Below are positions 24,866 to 32,465 of a stretch of DNA of 33,512 nucleotides, one piece after another; the stretch's first letter is position 1, and every line of letters begins with the position of its first letter. The stretch is from Flavobacterium sp. Lineage in GTDB: Bacteria; Bacteroidota; Bacteroidia; Flavobacteriales; Flavobacteriaceae. The stretch lies in the NCBI GenBank assembly GCA_015665265.1, contig JADFAM010000120.1, positions 1 through 33,512 of the forward strand, in the 5' to 3' direction. A model generated the notes under the pieces. It was not told where the DNA came from and did no database searches. It was given only the letters and a program-made list of their open reading frames with translations. A program made the position numbers and the translations under genes.

Positions 24866-26533
24866 TTACCCAAGCAGGTGAAATCTATTCATTTTTTCTA
24901 TCAAGTCCCCTTTAATGGCTACCACTGCAGATTTAGGAATGTTGTCTTCATCAAAAGGCCATTTACTTGTAGGATTCTTAAGGTCTTTTGTTTGTTCTCC
25001 TGGGTGTTGAACACTTAAAAATAATGTTTTTCCGTCTGGAGAAAACCAAGGTCCTGTAAGCTCTGCATCTTTAGGCGCAGAAGCAACTCGAATTACTTTT
25101 CCTGCTTCTTTGCCATATCTGGGAATTACATACAAGGCATTGTTTTTAAAAGATGTGTAAGGGTTATCTTCTTTATTCATGCTACTTCCCGAGATGTCTG
25201 AGGTAATCCATAGGTTTCCAGCTAAATCAAATGCTAAATTGTCTGGACACGTAAATCCAGTTTCTTCACCGCCAGCAATATGCGTAGAGGCACCAAAGGT
25301 CAGGGCATCAAATTCTCCGTTGGTTTCTTCTATTTTTAAAATAGAACCATGAAAATCTTTTTTTGGTTTGTTATTGGTTAACGTAATTAAAATATTTCCT
25401 GAAATAGGATCAATTTCAATGTCTTCAGGTCGATTTAATGGGGTAGCACCAAGTAGTTTTGATGCTTCTCTAGCTCTAATAAGTACTTCTGTTTGATTTT
25501 TAAATTGTTGTTTAAGAATGGGCTGGTTTTCCCAATCTAAAGCCAACCATTTTCCATTGATGGTATCTGCAACATACAGGGTGCCTTCTTTTAGAGAGCT
25601 AGCTTTAGTGGAGATAAATTTATACAAATGCTCATCATTAGTATCATCTCCAGAGTAAGCTACTACTCGCTTATCTTCCAATTCATATAAGGTACAACAC
25701 TCATGAGCAAATCTTCCAAGCGCAATGTGTTTTTGGCATAATCCATCTTCTGGGTTTACCTCTACTACCCAACCATAATGTTCTGGAGGGTAGGTATAAA
25801 ATTGTTCCCACTTATTATATTCACTAGGTTTGTGTTGAGGATTATTGTTTTGATCGTATACTGTTTCTCCATAAAAATTGTCATAATTCTCCTCACAGGT
25901 AAGGAAGGTGTTCCATGGAGTAATACCTCCCGAACAATTTGCAAGGGTTCCAATGACTGTATGTTTTCCTTTAATCGGTTCATCCCAATTGAGTTGTATA
26001 GGAGTTTTTGCTGTAATCCGTCTGTTTAATGGGTCATTTTTTACGATGTTCCAAGTACCGTTCTCTTCTTTAATTCTAATAATACTTCCACCAACCTGGT
26101 ACATTTCTTTATCTACTTGTTGTTTGGTACGTTTTTCATCTATATTTCTATGATTATATCCCGAAACAAAAAGCGGATTGATGTATTCATGATTTACCCA
26201 GAGTAAGCCATCTTTTGGGTTATTTTCATCAAGCGGAATAAAACAGGTAAAGTCATTATTAAATCCAAAAGTGTCTGTAAGATTTATTTGATCTCCCCAT
26301 TTTATAATGGTTTGATAATGGAGTCCATCGGTAAGTACTAAATCATCTATATCTGACGGATTGATACTTTTTAAAAGTACTTTTTTTAAACGGTCTATAG
26401 TTACTTTAGAGATTTTTTCTCCAGTTGTTGGAGTAGGAGTATTTCCGCAACTCATCAAAAAAGGAGGGATTACAAATGTACCCAAGCTTGCTTTTCCTAG
26501 AAAAGAGATGAACGATCGTCTACTGTGTTCCAT
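24866..26533 (-). CDS. phoX: PhoX-type alkaline phosphatase (DUF839), Tat-exported
   Basis: The 555-residue product begins with a twin-arginine signal, HSRRSFISFLG (3-13), ending in a SCG that could also be lipidated. DUF839/PhoX hallmarks run through the chain: VNHEY near residue 110, TCEENYDNFYGE near 210, GRFAHECC near 265, YSGDDTNDEHLYKF near 285, RPEDIEIDP near 365, and LWITSDISGS near 435. Biochemically known PhoX phosphatases use Ca and Fe cofactors and not the Zn of PhoA. Its start directly abuts the stop of the 165-aa gene (no gap). It is therefore the last gene of the operon led by the COG0523 GTPase and its zinc-type operator. Confidence 0.88.
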   Translation of the reverse strand: MEHSRRSFISFLGKASLGTFVIPPFLMSCGNTPTPTTGEKISKVTIDRLKKVLLKSINPSDIDDLVLTDGLHYQTIIKWGDQINLTDTFGFNNDFTCFIPLDENNPKDGLLWVNHEYINPLFVSGYNHRNIDEKRTKQQVDKEMYQVGGSIIRIKEENGTWNIVKNDPLNRRITAKTPIQLNWDEPIKGKHTVIGTLANCSGGITPWNTFLTCEENYDNFYGETVYDQNNNPQHKPSEYNKWEQFYTYPPEHYGWVVEVNPEDGLCQKHIALGRFAHECCTLYELEDKRVVAYSGDDTNDEHLYKFISTKASSLKEGTLYVADTINGKWLALDWENQPILKQQFKNQTEVLIRAREASKLLGATPLNRPEDIEIDPISGNILITLTNNKPKKDFHGSILKIEETNGEFDALTFGASTHIAGGEETGFTCPDNLAFDLAGNLWITSDISGSSMNKEDNPYTSFKNNALYVIPRYGKEAGKVIRVASAPKDAELTGPWFSPDGKTLFLSVQHPGEQTKDLKNPTSKWPFDEDNIPKSAVVAIKGDLIEKMNRFHLLG

Positions 26534-27031
26534 TTAATTTAATTGGTGTTTGCTTATGATGGTTAAATTTGAATAAATAGTTAAAAAGCTATTCTTATAT
26601 TTATCATAAACTAGCCCTCTTATATGAAAATTATTTGCTTCAAAATTAGCTAACTCTTTATGAAGTTGGTTTATTTTTTTGTTAAGAAAATGAGAAATAA
26701 TTAAATGCTCATTATTATCTGTGTAACAGGTTTTTTCTGAAATAATTTTTTGATGTTTAATTTCTTTGTAAAAACTTTCTAAGTTACCTATCTTATTAGA
26801 AAATTGTCCTTTCAGTGCATCCAAAATAAAACGGTTGTCACTTGAAAGGACAAAATAAATATTCTTAATCGAATGTTTTTTAATCAATTCCTGAATGTTT
26901 TTCAAAGACAATTGGTCTATATTGAAAGAATTACCAAGGGAGGTATAAAAATAATTTACCGTATTGTACTGCTCATTAATTCTAGCCTCTAAACAATCTG
27001 TTGGACACACAAGGAAAAGAGTTTTATCCAT
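26534..27031 (-). CDS. Conserved-looking protein of unknown function in the putative zinc operon
   Basis: I do not recognise a named family. The 165-residue product has no signal peptide or membrane helix and is alpha/beta-like: TLFLVCPTDCLEARI (3-17) opens as a beta strand with a Cys pair (C9, C13), followed by YFYTSLGNSF, KNIYFVLSSDNRFILDALKG and a Lys-rich helical C-terminal half with HLIISHFLNKKINQLHKEL. The CPTDC pair and nearby His/Asp could bind metal. It lies 2 bases after the SnoaL-like gene and directly abuts PhoX, so it is firmly within the GTPase-PhoX operon. A role in metal handling or phosphatase maturation is inference from position only. Confidence 0.6.
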   Translation of the reverse strand: MDKTLFLVCPTDCLEARINEQYNTVNYFYTSLGNSFNIDQLSLKNIQELIKKHSIKNIYFVLSSDNRFILDALKGQFSNKIGNLESFYKEIKHQKIISEKTCYTDNNEHLIISHFLNKKINQLHKELANFEANNFHIRGLVYDKYKNSFLTIYSNLTIISKHQLN

Positions 27032-27033
27032 TA

Positions 27034-27504
27034 TTACTTTGCCATTACAAATGGAAATGAAGAATGGTGTACGTCAATTTTTAACTCTCCATTGATTAGT
27101 TTGTACCCAAAAGTATACTCTACTTTAGCCTCATTTCCCTCTAGATCAGTAAAAAAATAATTTCCCATGGCAATAGCCCTATTTTCTTCTAAAATTATTC
27201 CTGTATTTTCAAATCGCACCTTTGTCCATGGCTGTATGGCAAATCCTTTATCTTCGTCACAAGCTCTGTCTTCACCAGCAATAAAATAAGACAATGCCTC
27301 AGCCTTTGTAGGTCTAAATTGTTCTAATTCACATTTGGTTGGTTTAAACAATACCGTTCCTGAATCAAATGCATAACGCTCGTCTAAAAAACTGCTTGCA
27401 AATGTTTCACATTCAGTCCTTTGTTGTTTTAATGACCCAATTTTTACCACGCCATTTCCCCATTTTTCTTGTGCATCTAGCACTTGGTTTTTTGTTATCA
27501 TCAT
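27034..27504 (-). CDS. SnoaL/NTF2-like small protein in the putative zinc operon
   Basis: The start is taken at the ATG at 27504 (MMITKNQ; Met at 27501 equally good). A longer frame from 27558 would overlap the GTPase gene by 31 bases and add an unrelated N-terminus. The 156-residue product starts VLDAQEKWGNGVVKIG and ends with VEYTFGYKLINGELKIDVHHSSFPF, a pattern I know from a family of NTF2-like proteins. These are often secreted and sometimes mislabelled phosphoribosyl-AMP cyclohydrolase. No signal peptide is visible here. The His pair and the acidic ACDEDKGF patch could bind metal. It follows the COG0523 gene by 23 bases and precedes the 165-aa gene by 2. Confidence 0.65.
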   Translation of the reverse strand: MMITKNQVLDAQEKWGNGVVKIGSLKQQRTECETFASSFLDERYAFDSGTVLFKPTKCELEQFRPTKAEALSYFIAGEDRACDEDKGFAIQPWTKVRFENTGIILEENRAIAMGNYFFTDLEGNEAKVEYTFGYKLINGELKIDVHHSSFPFVMAK

Positions 27505-27527
27505 ATTTAATTTAAAATTTATCTTTA

Positions 27528-28745
27528 TTAAGTTGCATATACTCGTTCTATAGGCCAATGATCATCATAACCAGCTTCCCATTGGAGTGTGTTTAATTCT
27601 TCTGCAGTAGACAGGCAAGCAGAAAGGTCTGTCCTTATTTGTATTTCATCTAAATCTTGTCCAATAAAAACAATCTCATTTTTTCTATCCCCAAATTCTT
27701 TATGCCAATCTTTTTCAATCTCGTCTTGGTTCTCTATAAAAACAAGATCTCTAATACGTTTGTCAAAAGGCATGCTGCTCCACCAAACTCCGGCGCTATC
27801 AGCTTTTAAAGATCCTCCTGCCTGACCCCAAACGAGGGCTTGTCCTGGTCTAGAGGCAAGCCAGAATAATCCTTTGCTTCGTATAATTGTATTGGGAAAT
27901 TTCTGTTGTAAATAATTCCAAAAACGTTGAGGATCAAAAGGTTTTTTACTTCTAAAAACAAAAGAACTAATGCCATATTCTTCTGTTTCTGGCGTATGCT
28001 CTTCTTTATTTAATTCTTCTATCCATCCGGCACTTTGTTCAGCTTCTTCAAAATTAAATAATGAGGTATTTAAAATTTCTTTGGGAGCTACTTTACCATG
28101 GCTAGATTCAATAATGGTGGCAGCTGGGTTCAGTTTTTGAATGGTTGCTTTTAAGACCCCCAAATGTTCTTTATTAATTAAATCTGTTTTATTGATAATA
28201 ATTACATTGGCAAATTCTATTTGATCTGTTAGCAGGTTTACAATGGTTCTGTCATCACCATCTATATCGGTAAGCGCTCTGTCTGTAAGTTTTTCTGGAC
28301 TTCCAAAATCTTTGAAAAAATTAAATCCATCAACTACTGTTACCATGGTATCTACATAGCTAAATCTAGAAAGATCAATACCATTTTCTTCATCTACAAA
28401 AGAGAAGGTTTGTGCTACAGGAACCGGTTCACTTATACCCGTACTTTCTATGAGTAAATAATCAAAACGATTTTCTTTTGCTAAGCGTTCTACTTCAATC
28501 ATTAAATCTTCACGTAGTGTACAGCAAATACAACCATTGCTCATTTCTACAAGCTTTTCATCAGTCCTAGAAAGTACATTTTCACTTTTTACTAGGTTGG
28601 CATCTACATTTACCTCACTCATGTCATTTACAATAACCGCTACTTTAAGGCCCTCCTTGTTGTGTAAAATATGATTTAATAAGGTGGTTTTTCCTGCTCC
28701 TAAGAAGCCACTTAAAACGGTAACAGGCAATTTGCTATTAATCAT
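27528..28745 (-). CDS. COG0523 G3E GTPase, zinc metallochaperone type (ZigA/ZagA-like)
   Basis: The 405-residue product has the G3E-family motifs. The P-loop is GFLGAGKTT (13-21), the metal-binding CICC (72-75, preceded by NG) follows, then IESTGISEP (99-107) and NKTD (185-188). The C-terminal CobW domain includes [20 protein letters not shown] and ends DHWPIERVY. The CxCC motif and length near 400 place it in the subgroup linked to Zn supply under starvation (YciC/ZagA/ZigA) and less so with cobalt or nitrile-hydratase chaperones. It is the first gene of a four-gene operon. Its promoter carries a copy of the operator found beside the Fur-family gene. Confidence 0.88.
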   Translation of the reverse strand: MINSKLPVTVLSGFLGAGKTTLLNHILHNKEGLKVAVIVNDMSEVNVDANLVKSENVLSRTDEKLVEMSNGCICCTLREDLMIEVERLAKENRFDYLLIESTGISEPVPVAQTFSFVDEENGIDLSRFSYVDTMVTVVDGFNFFKDFGSPEKLTDRALTDIDGDDRTIVNLLTDQIEFANVIIINKTDLINKEHLGVLKATIQKLNPAATIIESSHGKVAPKEILNTSLFNFEEAEQSAGWIEELNKEEHTPETEEYGISSFVFRSKKPFDPQRFWNYLQQKFPNTIIRSKGLFWLASRPGQALVWGQAGGSLKADSAGVWWSSMPFDKRIRDLVFIENQDEIEKDWHKEFGDRKNEIVFIGQDLDEIQIRTDLSACLSTAEELNTLQWEAGYDDHWPIERVYAT

Positions 28746-28762
28746 GTTTTATCAATTTTTGC

Positions 28763-28779
28763 ATTGCTATTTTAGCAAT
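28763..28779. promoter_or_regulatory. 17-base palindrome in the leader of the COG0523 operon
   Basis: ATTGCTA-TTT-TAGCAAT is a perfect inverted repeat with 7-base arms. It lies directly downstream of the -7 element (28781-28788), so it would begin at or near the transcription start. It could be a 5' leader hairpin or a second operator. It does not match the TGCAAC-TAA-GTTGCA box. Confidence 0.45.
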
Positions 28780-28780
28780 A

Positions 28781-28810
28781 CAAATTTAATGATAAATTTA
28801 CTTAATGCAA
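28781..28810 (-). promoter_or_regulatory. Promoter of the COG0523-PhoX operon
   Basis: Read on the minus strand, TTG (28810-28808) is followed by a 19-base spacer and TAAATTTG (28788-28781). This is an exact match to the Bacteroidota promoter TTG-N19-TAnnTTTG. The TTG is part of the right arm of the palindrome at 28806-28820, so a repressor bound there would block the -33 element. Confidence 0.65.
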
Positions 28811-28820
28811 CTAAGTTGCT
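28806..28820. promoter_or_regulatory. Second putative Zur box, on the COG0523-PhoX operon promoter
   Basis: TGCAACTAAGTTGCT differs from the merC/zur box (TGCAACTAAGTTGCA) only in the last base. It lies 61 bases upstream of the GTPase start and overlaps the -33 element. Two near-identical 15-mers, each on a promoter, 13 kb apart, with one next to a Fur-family gene, strongly suggest one regulator. Confidence 0.75.
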
Positions 28821-28915
28821 ATAAAATTAAAATAAAATTAACATACCGGTTAACCACCTATTTTTTAATATAACAAGAATTAGAATTATAAAAAAAAGAA
28901 TAGAAGTTTCTGGTA

Positions 28916-29674
28916 CTAGGGCTGTAGCTGTTGTTTTACAATAGGAAATATTCTTTCAATCCAATAACTATACATCAACTCACTTGGATGCAATCCGTCT
29001 GAAGCAACCAATTCTGGAGCATCTGGGTTGATTCTAGAAATGTCTGTAATATTTATAAATGGTGTAGATCTTGCCTCAGAAGCATTTCTTTTTAAGCCAT
29101 TAAATTGGTTAATCTCTATGGCAATTTGCACTCTATCATAAGAACTACCAAAAGGTGTGGCTCCCCAGTCTGGTATAGACACAACAAACTGTTTGGCATC
29201 TTTTAAATAATAATTAGAAGCAATTGTTTCAAACAGGTCTTCTAACTCTTCGCCAAATTGCGCTAAACTTTCACCTCTATATTGGTTATTTACCCCTATC
29301 TGAATAGAAATAATATCAAAGGGTTTGTCAAATGTTGTTGTGTTTACCAACTGAGTAACTTCTCGGGTGGTGTATCCTGTTGCGGCAACCACAGTTACTT
29401 CTACCTCTTCAACTCCTTCTTCTAGTAATTTTCTTTTTAATTGGGATGGCCAACTCTGTGTTGTTTCTATGCCTTCTCCTACAGTATAACTATCACCAAT
29501 GGCTAAGTAGCGCACCAAATCAAGGTCTAATGCAATGGGATCGGTTTCATCAACAGGGTTGGTTTCATTTATAATTTCTGGATCATTTTCGCAACAAATA
29601 ATCATAAAACAGATACATATACCTGCAGTAAATCTATAAAAGTTATCCAGAATATGGTTCCAAGCTTTACTCAA
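28916..29674 (-). CDS. SGNH/GDSL-type hydrolase, probable lipoprotein
   Basis: The 252-residue product has the four SGNH blocks: GDSYTVG (60-66, nucleophile Ser62), Gly near residue 100 in AATGY, GVNN (127-130), and SDGLHPS (224-230, Asp225 and His228). Such enzymes are esterases, lipases or acetylxylan/peptidoglycan deacetylases. The N-terminus is hydrophobic and ends in MIICC, consistent with lipidation. The start codon is TTG at 29674; no ATG lies between it and the upstream stop except Met24, too late for a signal. It follows the lipocalin-like gene by 9 bases, so they are co-transcribed. Confidence 0.8.
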   Translation of the reverse strand: MSKAWNHILDNFYRFTAGICICFMIICCENDPEIINETNPVDETDPIALDLDLVRYLAIGDSYTVGEGIETTQSWPSQLKRKLLEEGVEEVEVTVVAATGYTTREVTQLVNTTTFDKPFDIISIQIGVNNQYRGESLAQFGEELEDLFETIASNYYLKDAKQFVVSIPDWGATPFGSSYDRVQIAIEINQFNGLKRNASEARSTPFINITDISRINPDAPELVASDGLHPSELMYSYWIERIFPIVKQQLQP

Positions 29675-29683
29675 TATTGCTGT

Positions 29684-30082
29684 TTAATTACAATCAGAAT
29701 TTAACCGGAATAAACTATATTCAGGTGTTTCAAATATTACCTCTCCACCATCACATTCAAATATAATTGGAGTAACTAATTCATTTCCAAAATTCAAATC
29801 AACCGTTAGAATATTATCTTCAACGGTATAATTATTTGTTCCTGGGATATGATTTCCATCATTTGCTTCGTATGAATTGTACAAAGCAGTACAATCGTCT
29901 GCCACACAGTAATAGGTATAACGTACACCATCTTCATAAAGATACATCGTGTTTCCCACTGGAATAGTTCCTTCTATTAACCACTTACCTTCTATAGAAT
30001 AATTTGGTGCAGGTAAATTTTCTGAATTTTCACATCCTATAAGTAGGATTGCTATAAAACTAAAGAGTACAATTTTTTTCAT
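29684..30082 (-). CDS. Lipocalin-like small lipoprotein
   Basis: The 132-residue product has a clear lipoprotein signal ending LLIGC (Cys17) followed by an acidic linker. The body opens IEGKWLIEGT and has repeated aromatic and polar strands ending FRLNSDCN. The G-x-W near the first strand is typical of lipocalin-fold lipoproteins in Bacteroidota. Four Cys in the mature part (VADDC, FECDGG, final DC) may form disulfides. Function unknown; it is the first gene of a pair with the GDSL hydrolase. Confidence 0.65.
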   Translation of the reverse strand: MKKIVLFSFIAILLIGCENSENLPAPNYSIEGKWLIEGTIPVGNTMYLYEDGVRYTYYCVADDCTALYNSYEANDGNHIPGTNNYTVEDNILTVDLNFGNELVTPIIFECDGGEVIFETPEYSLFRLNSDCN

Positions 30083-30143
30083 GATGGGTTTTATAAAAAA
30101 AACTAAGATAAGCTATTACTTCCAAGCGTCCCTATATTTAGGG

Positions 30144-30590
30144 TTAGAGTAACTTTTTAGCAAGACAAACACTATCCGGAATGTCTTTTAATTTTCCATA
30201 GTTTTCTATGATAGAAAAGTTGTTTTTTAAATACAGTTTCATGGCTTCCGGTTGATGTACTCCCATAAATAAAATGCATTTGCTATGCCCTAATTCTTTG
30301 GTCCAATTTTCTAATTCGGAGAGTATTTTTTCACCTAGTTGTTGGCCCCTATGTGTTGGAATTACATACATTCGTTTAATCTCCATAGCAGAAAAATCGG
30401 TCTTAGCAATGGCACCACAACCAACAGCTTTACCTTCATGATATGCTAACACAACATGCTTTATATGTGTAATTTCATTAAACTGAGATAAAGGGTGGTT
30501 TTTGCCATCTCTATTGGCCAAGTCTTTATTCAATTGTGCTACAAGCTCTTTAAATGCAGGGTTTAGATAATCTGTTCTAATAATCTTCAT
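30144..30590 (-). CDS. GNAT-family N-acetyltransferase
   Basis: The 148-residue product matches the GNAT fold. Motif A reads IKRMYVIPTHRGQQLGEKIL, with the acetyl-CoA pyrophosphate loop RGQQLG as the R/Q-x-x-G-x-G/A signature. The LYLKNNFSIIENYG region near the C-terminus is the usual motif-B helix and final strand. The substrate is unknown. It stands alone: 61 bases separate it from the lipocalin-like gene and 70 from the next gene upstream, with a terminator in that gap. Confidence 0.85.
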   Translation of the reverse strand: MKIIRTDYLNPAFKELVAQLNKDLANRDGKNHPLSQFNEITHIKHVVLAYHEGKAVGCGAIAKTDFSAMEIKRMYVIPTHRGQQLGEKILSELENWTKELGHSKCILFMGVHQPEAMKLYLKNNFSIIENYGKLKDIPDSVCLAKKLL

Positions 30591-30610
30591 AGATTTTTTA
30601 AATATACACC

Positions 30611-30639
30611 AAAAAAAAGCCTTCTAAAAGAAGGCTTTT
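30611..30639 (-). terminator. Rho-independent terminator after the NTF2-like lipoprotein gene
   Basis: AAAAGCCTTCT (30615-30625) and AGAAGGCTTTT (30629-30639) pair perfectly. On the minus strand the stem is followed by a run of eight T. It is 22 bases past the stop of the gene at 30661-31161 and lies just before the GNAT start. Confidence 0.85.
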
Positions 30640-30660
30640 GTGTCTTTGTAAACAGTAAGA

Positions 30661-31161
30661 TTACTCTTCTGTAGCTGCTTCAGTATCAGCTGCCAAAGAA
30701 TTCATCATTCCTCCAAAATCAAACCAATCTCCACCGCCAGATATTTTACCATCTGTAAATGCAAAAGCATGGTATGAGGTTAATTTAACAGACTTCCCAG
30801 AAGCTACGTGATCTGCCGTCCAAGTACCATATACTCGTGTGCTACCATCTAGTAATCCAGTAGTTTCATCTACACCAGGTAACCAGTAGTCTGCTGTAAA
30901 ATTCATGTTATCAAACTCTTTTTGATAATTTACAAGAGCGTCTTTTAAGCCTTGTGCATCGGCCATTTCAGAACCATAGACTGGCATATGCCATTCTAGA
31001 TCATCATGAATCATTTCAAACATTTCTGCAGACTTTTCTGCTTGATGTAGTTCAAAATATTTTTTTGCTGCTGCTGTGTTTTTTTCAAAATCAGCATGAT
31101 TTCCTGTAGAACAAGCAGTTACTAAAACTGCCATCACTAGTACTTTAAATAGGTTTTTCAT
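30661..31161 (-). CDS. NTF2/SnoaL-like lipoprotein
   Basis: The 166-residue product has a lipoprotein signal ending LVTAC (Cys17). The body is one NTF2-like cone domain: a helical start with AKKYFELHQAEKSAEMFEMIHDD, then LEWHMPVYG, and strands with TRVYGTWTADH and SYHAFAFTDGKISGGGDWFDFGG. SnoaL-like proteins are small ligand-binding or isomerase folds; nothing here fixes a substrate. It lies 54 bases downstream of another NTF2-containing lipoprotein, so both may be co-transcribed. Confidence 0.7.
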   Translation of the reverse strand: MKNLFKVLVMAVLVTACSTGNHADFEKNTAAAKKYFELHQAEKSAEMFEMIHDDLEWHMPVYGSEMADAQGLKDALVNYQKEFDNMNFTADYWLPGVDETTGLLDGSTRVYGTWTADHVASGKSVKLTSYHAFAFTDGKISGGGDWFDFGGMMNSLAADTEAATEE

Positions 31162-31215
31162 TTTTTTAATAATTTAATTAATACTTGTTTTAGTGTTTTT
31201 AAGAGGATTTTTTAA

Positions 31216-32079
31216 TTAGTAAATCCAACCACCAACAGCGGTTCTGTATTCAATTGGATATGCCTTTAAGAGGTCTTTTAATTCTTTAGTTGCGTTTCCG
31301 GCAATAATAAATTTATCTATTTCAAACATCTTCATAAATGGAGCAAAGTTTGGCCCACCTTCAAAGTTATTTGCATGCAATATCATGTCTGCAGAGGTTA
31401 GATACTTCTCCACTAAAAATACACGTTTTCCATTTTCAGAAATAAAGTAGGTGTAGTCATAGGTATTGGGTTCATTAGCTCTTACAAAATCATTTAATTT
31501 TTTAACCAATGTTTGCACATCTTCTTTGGTGTTTCCTTTAGTTACTTTTAGTTCTAATAAGATCACTAATTTCTCTGATACATTGTTGGCCGCTTGCATG
31601 GCATTGAGTTCTTTATCAAAAACAGCATTGTCAAAAAACTGTACTTCTCTGCTTATTTTAAGCCCATCCCATTTGTAAGAAATGTGAAAAGGGAAACTTA
31701 CTTTTTGCCCGGTGTATTTACCAGTGGCGCTAAAGGTATTCCAGACATTAGTCCAAACTATTCCATTGTCATAAACTGTTGTTTCTATTTCAGAACCGGT
31801 TGCATCTCCGTCTACATCTTCAAAGCTAATCTCGTCAAACATCTCAAATAGTCCTTCAATACCAGCAATAAAACCTGCTTTGTCTTTAGTGTTGTTTCTA
31901 GCGTCTACAAACGTCATATCATCAGAGAATACCTCTTTCAAATAGTCTATATTTTCTTCACTTACATTTTTAAAAAGGGTTTTAATAATTTCAGAGCGTT
32001 CATCATTGGTAGTTACCGTTCCGTTTGGGCTTTGGCAAGAATACACTGCCACGAGTAATAATAAGAGTATTTTTTTCAT
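31216..32079 (-). CDS. Lipoprotein with NTF2/SnoaL-like domain fused to an ABM-like domain
   Basis: The 287-residue product has a lipoprotein signal ending VYSC (Cys15). The first half (about 26-150) looks like an NTF2 domain: helix IIKTLFKNVSEENIDYLKEV, FVDARNNTKDKAGF and a strand-rich FPFHISYKWDG. The second half (about 170-270) looks like the dimeric alpha/beta barrel of antibiotic-biosynthesis monooxygenases: LVKKLNDFVRANEPNTYDYTYF and VFLVEKYLTSADMILHANN. The combination on a lipidated protein is unusual. Both domain calls are from pattern, not alignment, and no catalytic residues are proposed. Confidence 0.55.
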   Translation of the reverse strand: MKKILLLLLVAVYSCQSPNGTVTTNDERSEIIKTLFKNVSEENIDYLKEVFSDDMTFVDARNNTKDKAGFIAGIEGLFEMFDEISFEDVDGDATGSEIETTVYDNGIVWTNVWNTFSATGKYTGQKVSFPFHISYKWDGLKISREVQFFDNAVFDKELNAMQAANNVSEKLVILLELKVTKGNTKEDVQTLVKKLNDFVRANEPNTYDYTYFISENGKRVFLVEKYLTSADMILHANNFEGGPNFAPFMKMFEIDKFIIAGNATKELKDLLKAYPIEYRTAVGGWIY

Positions 32080-32180
32080 ATTTAGTTGTTTAGGGCCACT
32101 AATATATAAAAAAACGATGAGTTAAAAAGGAGTTGGCTATTAGATGCTTTTACACTTTAAAGTAAGAGGAGGTATTTGGT

Positions 32181-32339
32181 TTATTTCTTCCAAGTACCAC
32201 TGTATTTATAAGCGCTGTTATTGGCTTTAACTTTAAGTAAGCAGTCTTCACATACAAATACCCATTCCTTGGGGTTTTTGTATTGTATCCTGTATAGGGT
32301 AGAGAAATCTTCCTTACAGTACTTATTTCTTTGCGTCAA
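32181..32339 (-). CDS. Small zinc-ribbon-like protein, TTG start
   Basis: This 52-residue frame begins TQRNKYCKEDFSTLYRIQY after its TTG start, continues with a KNPKEWVFVCEDCLLKVK core and ends YKYSGTWKK. The Cys-x3-Phe, VCEDC and GTWKK pattern matches small conserved flavobacterial proteins I know of, where Cys residues likely bind zinc. The only start in frame before the upstream stop is TTG (32339). The flanking region (32080-32180 and 32340-32465) holds nothing else that I can support. It may instead be a 5'-truncated remnant. Confidence 0.5.
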   Translation of the reverse strand: MTQRNKYCKEDFSTLYRIQYKNPKEWVFVCEDCLLKVKANNSAYKYSGTWKK

Positions 32340-32465
32340 TACTTAAATTCTTTACTGGGGTAATCAATAACTAAAGCAGGAGTATCTTTCTGAGAAAACT
32401 CATACTATGTTTGTGCATTTAGTTTGTAGGTTTTCTACAAAGTACAAGTAACTTTTCTAAGTTTT

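Noticed and set aside
25778..26153. Overlapping open frames antisense to phoX
   Set aside because: Cys and hydrophobic runs arise from the reverse of PhoX codons; no start context, no family match.
27529..27537. TAAGTTGCA, a half of the putative Zur box, just upstream of the SnoaL-like gene
   Set aside because: The left half is absent and the sequence is simply the last codons and stop of the GTPase gene.
30130..30143. CCCTA-TATT-TAGGG hairpin between GNAT and lipocalin-like genes
   Set aside because: Only 5-base arms and no T run on either strand, so not supported as a terminator.
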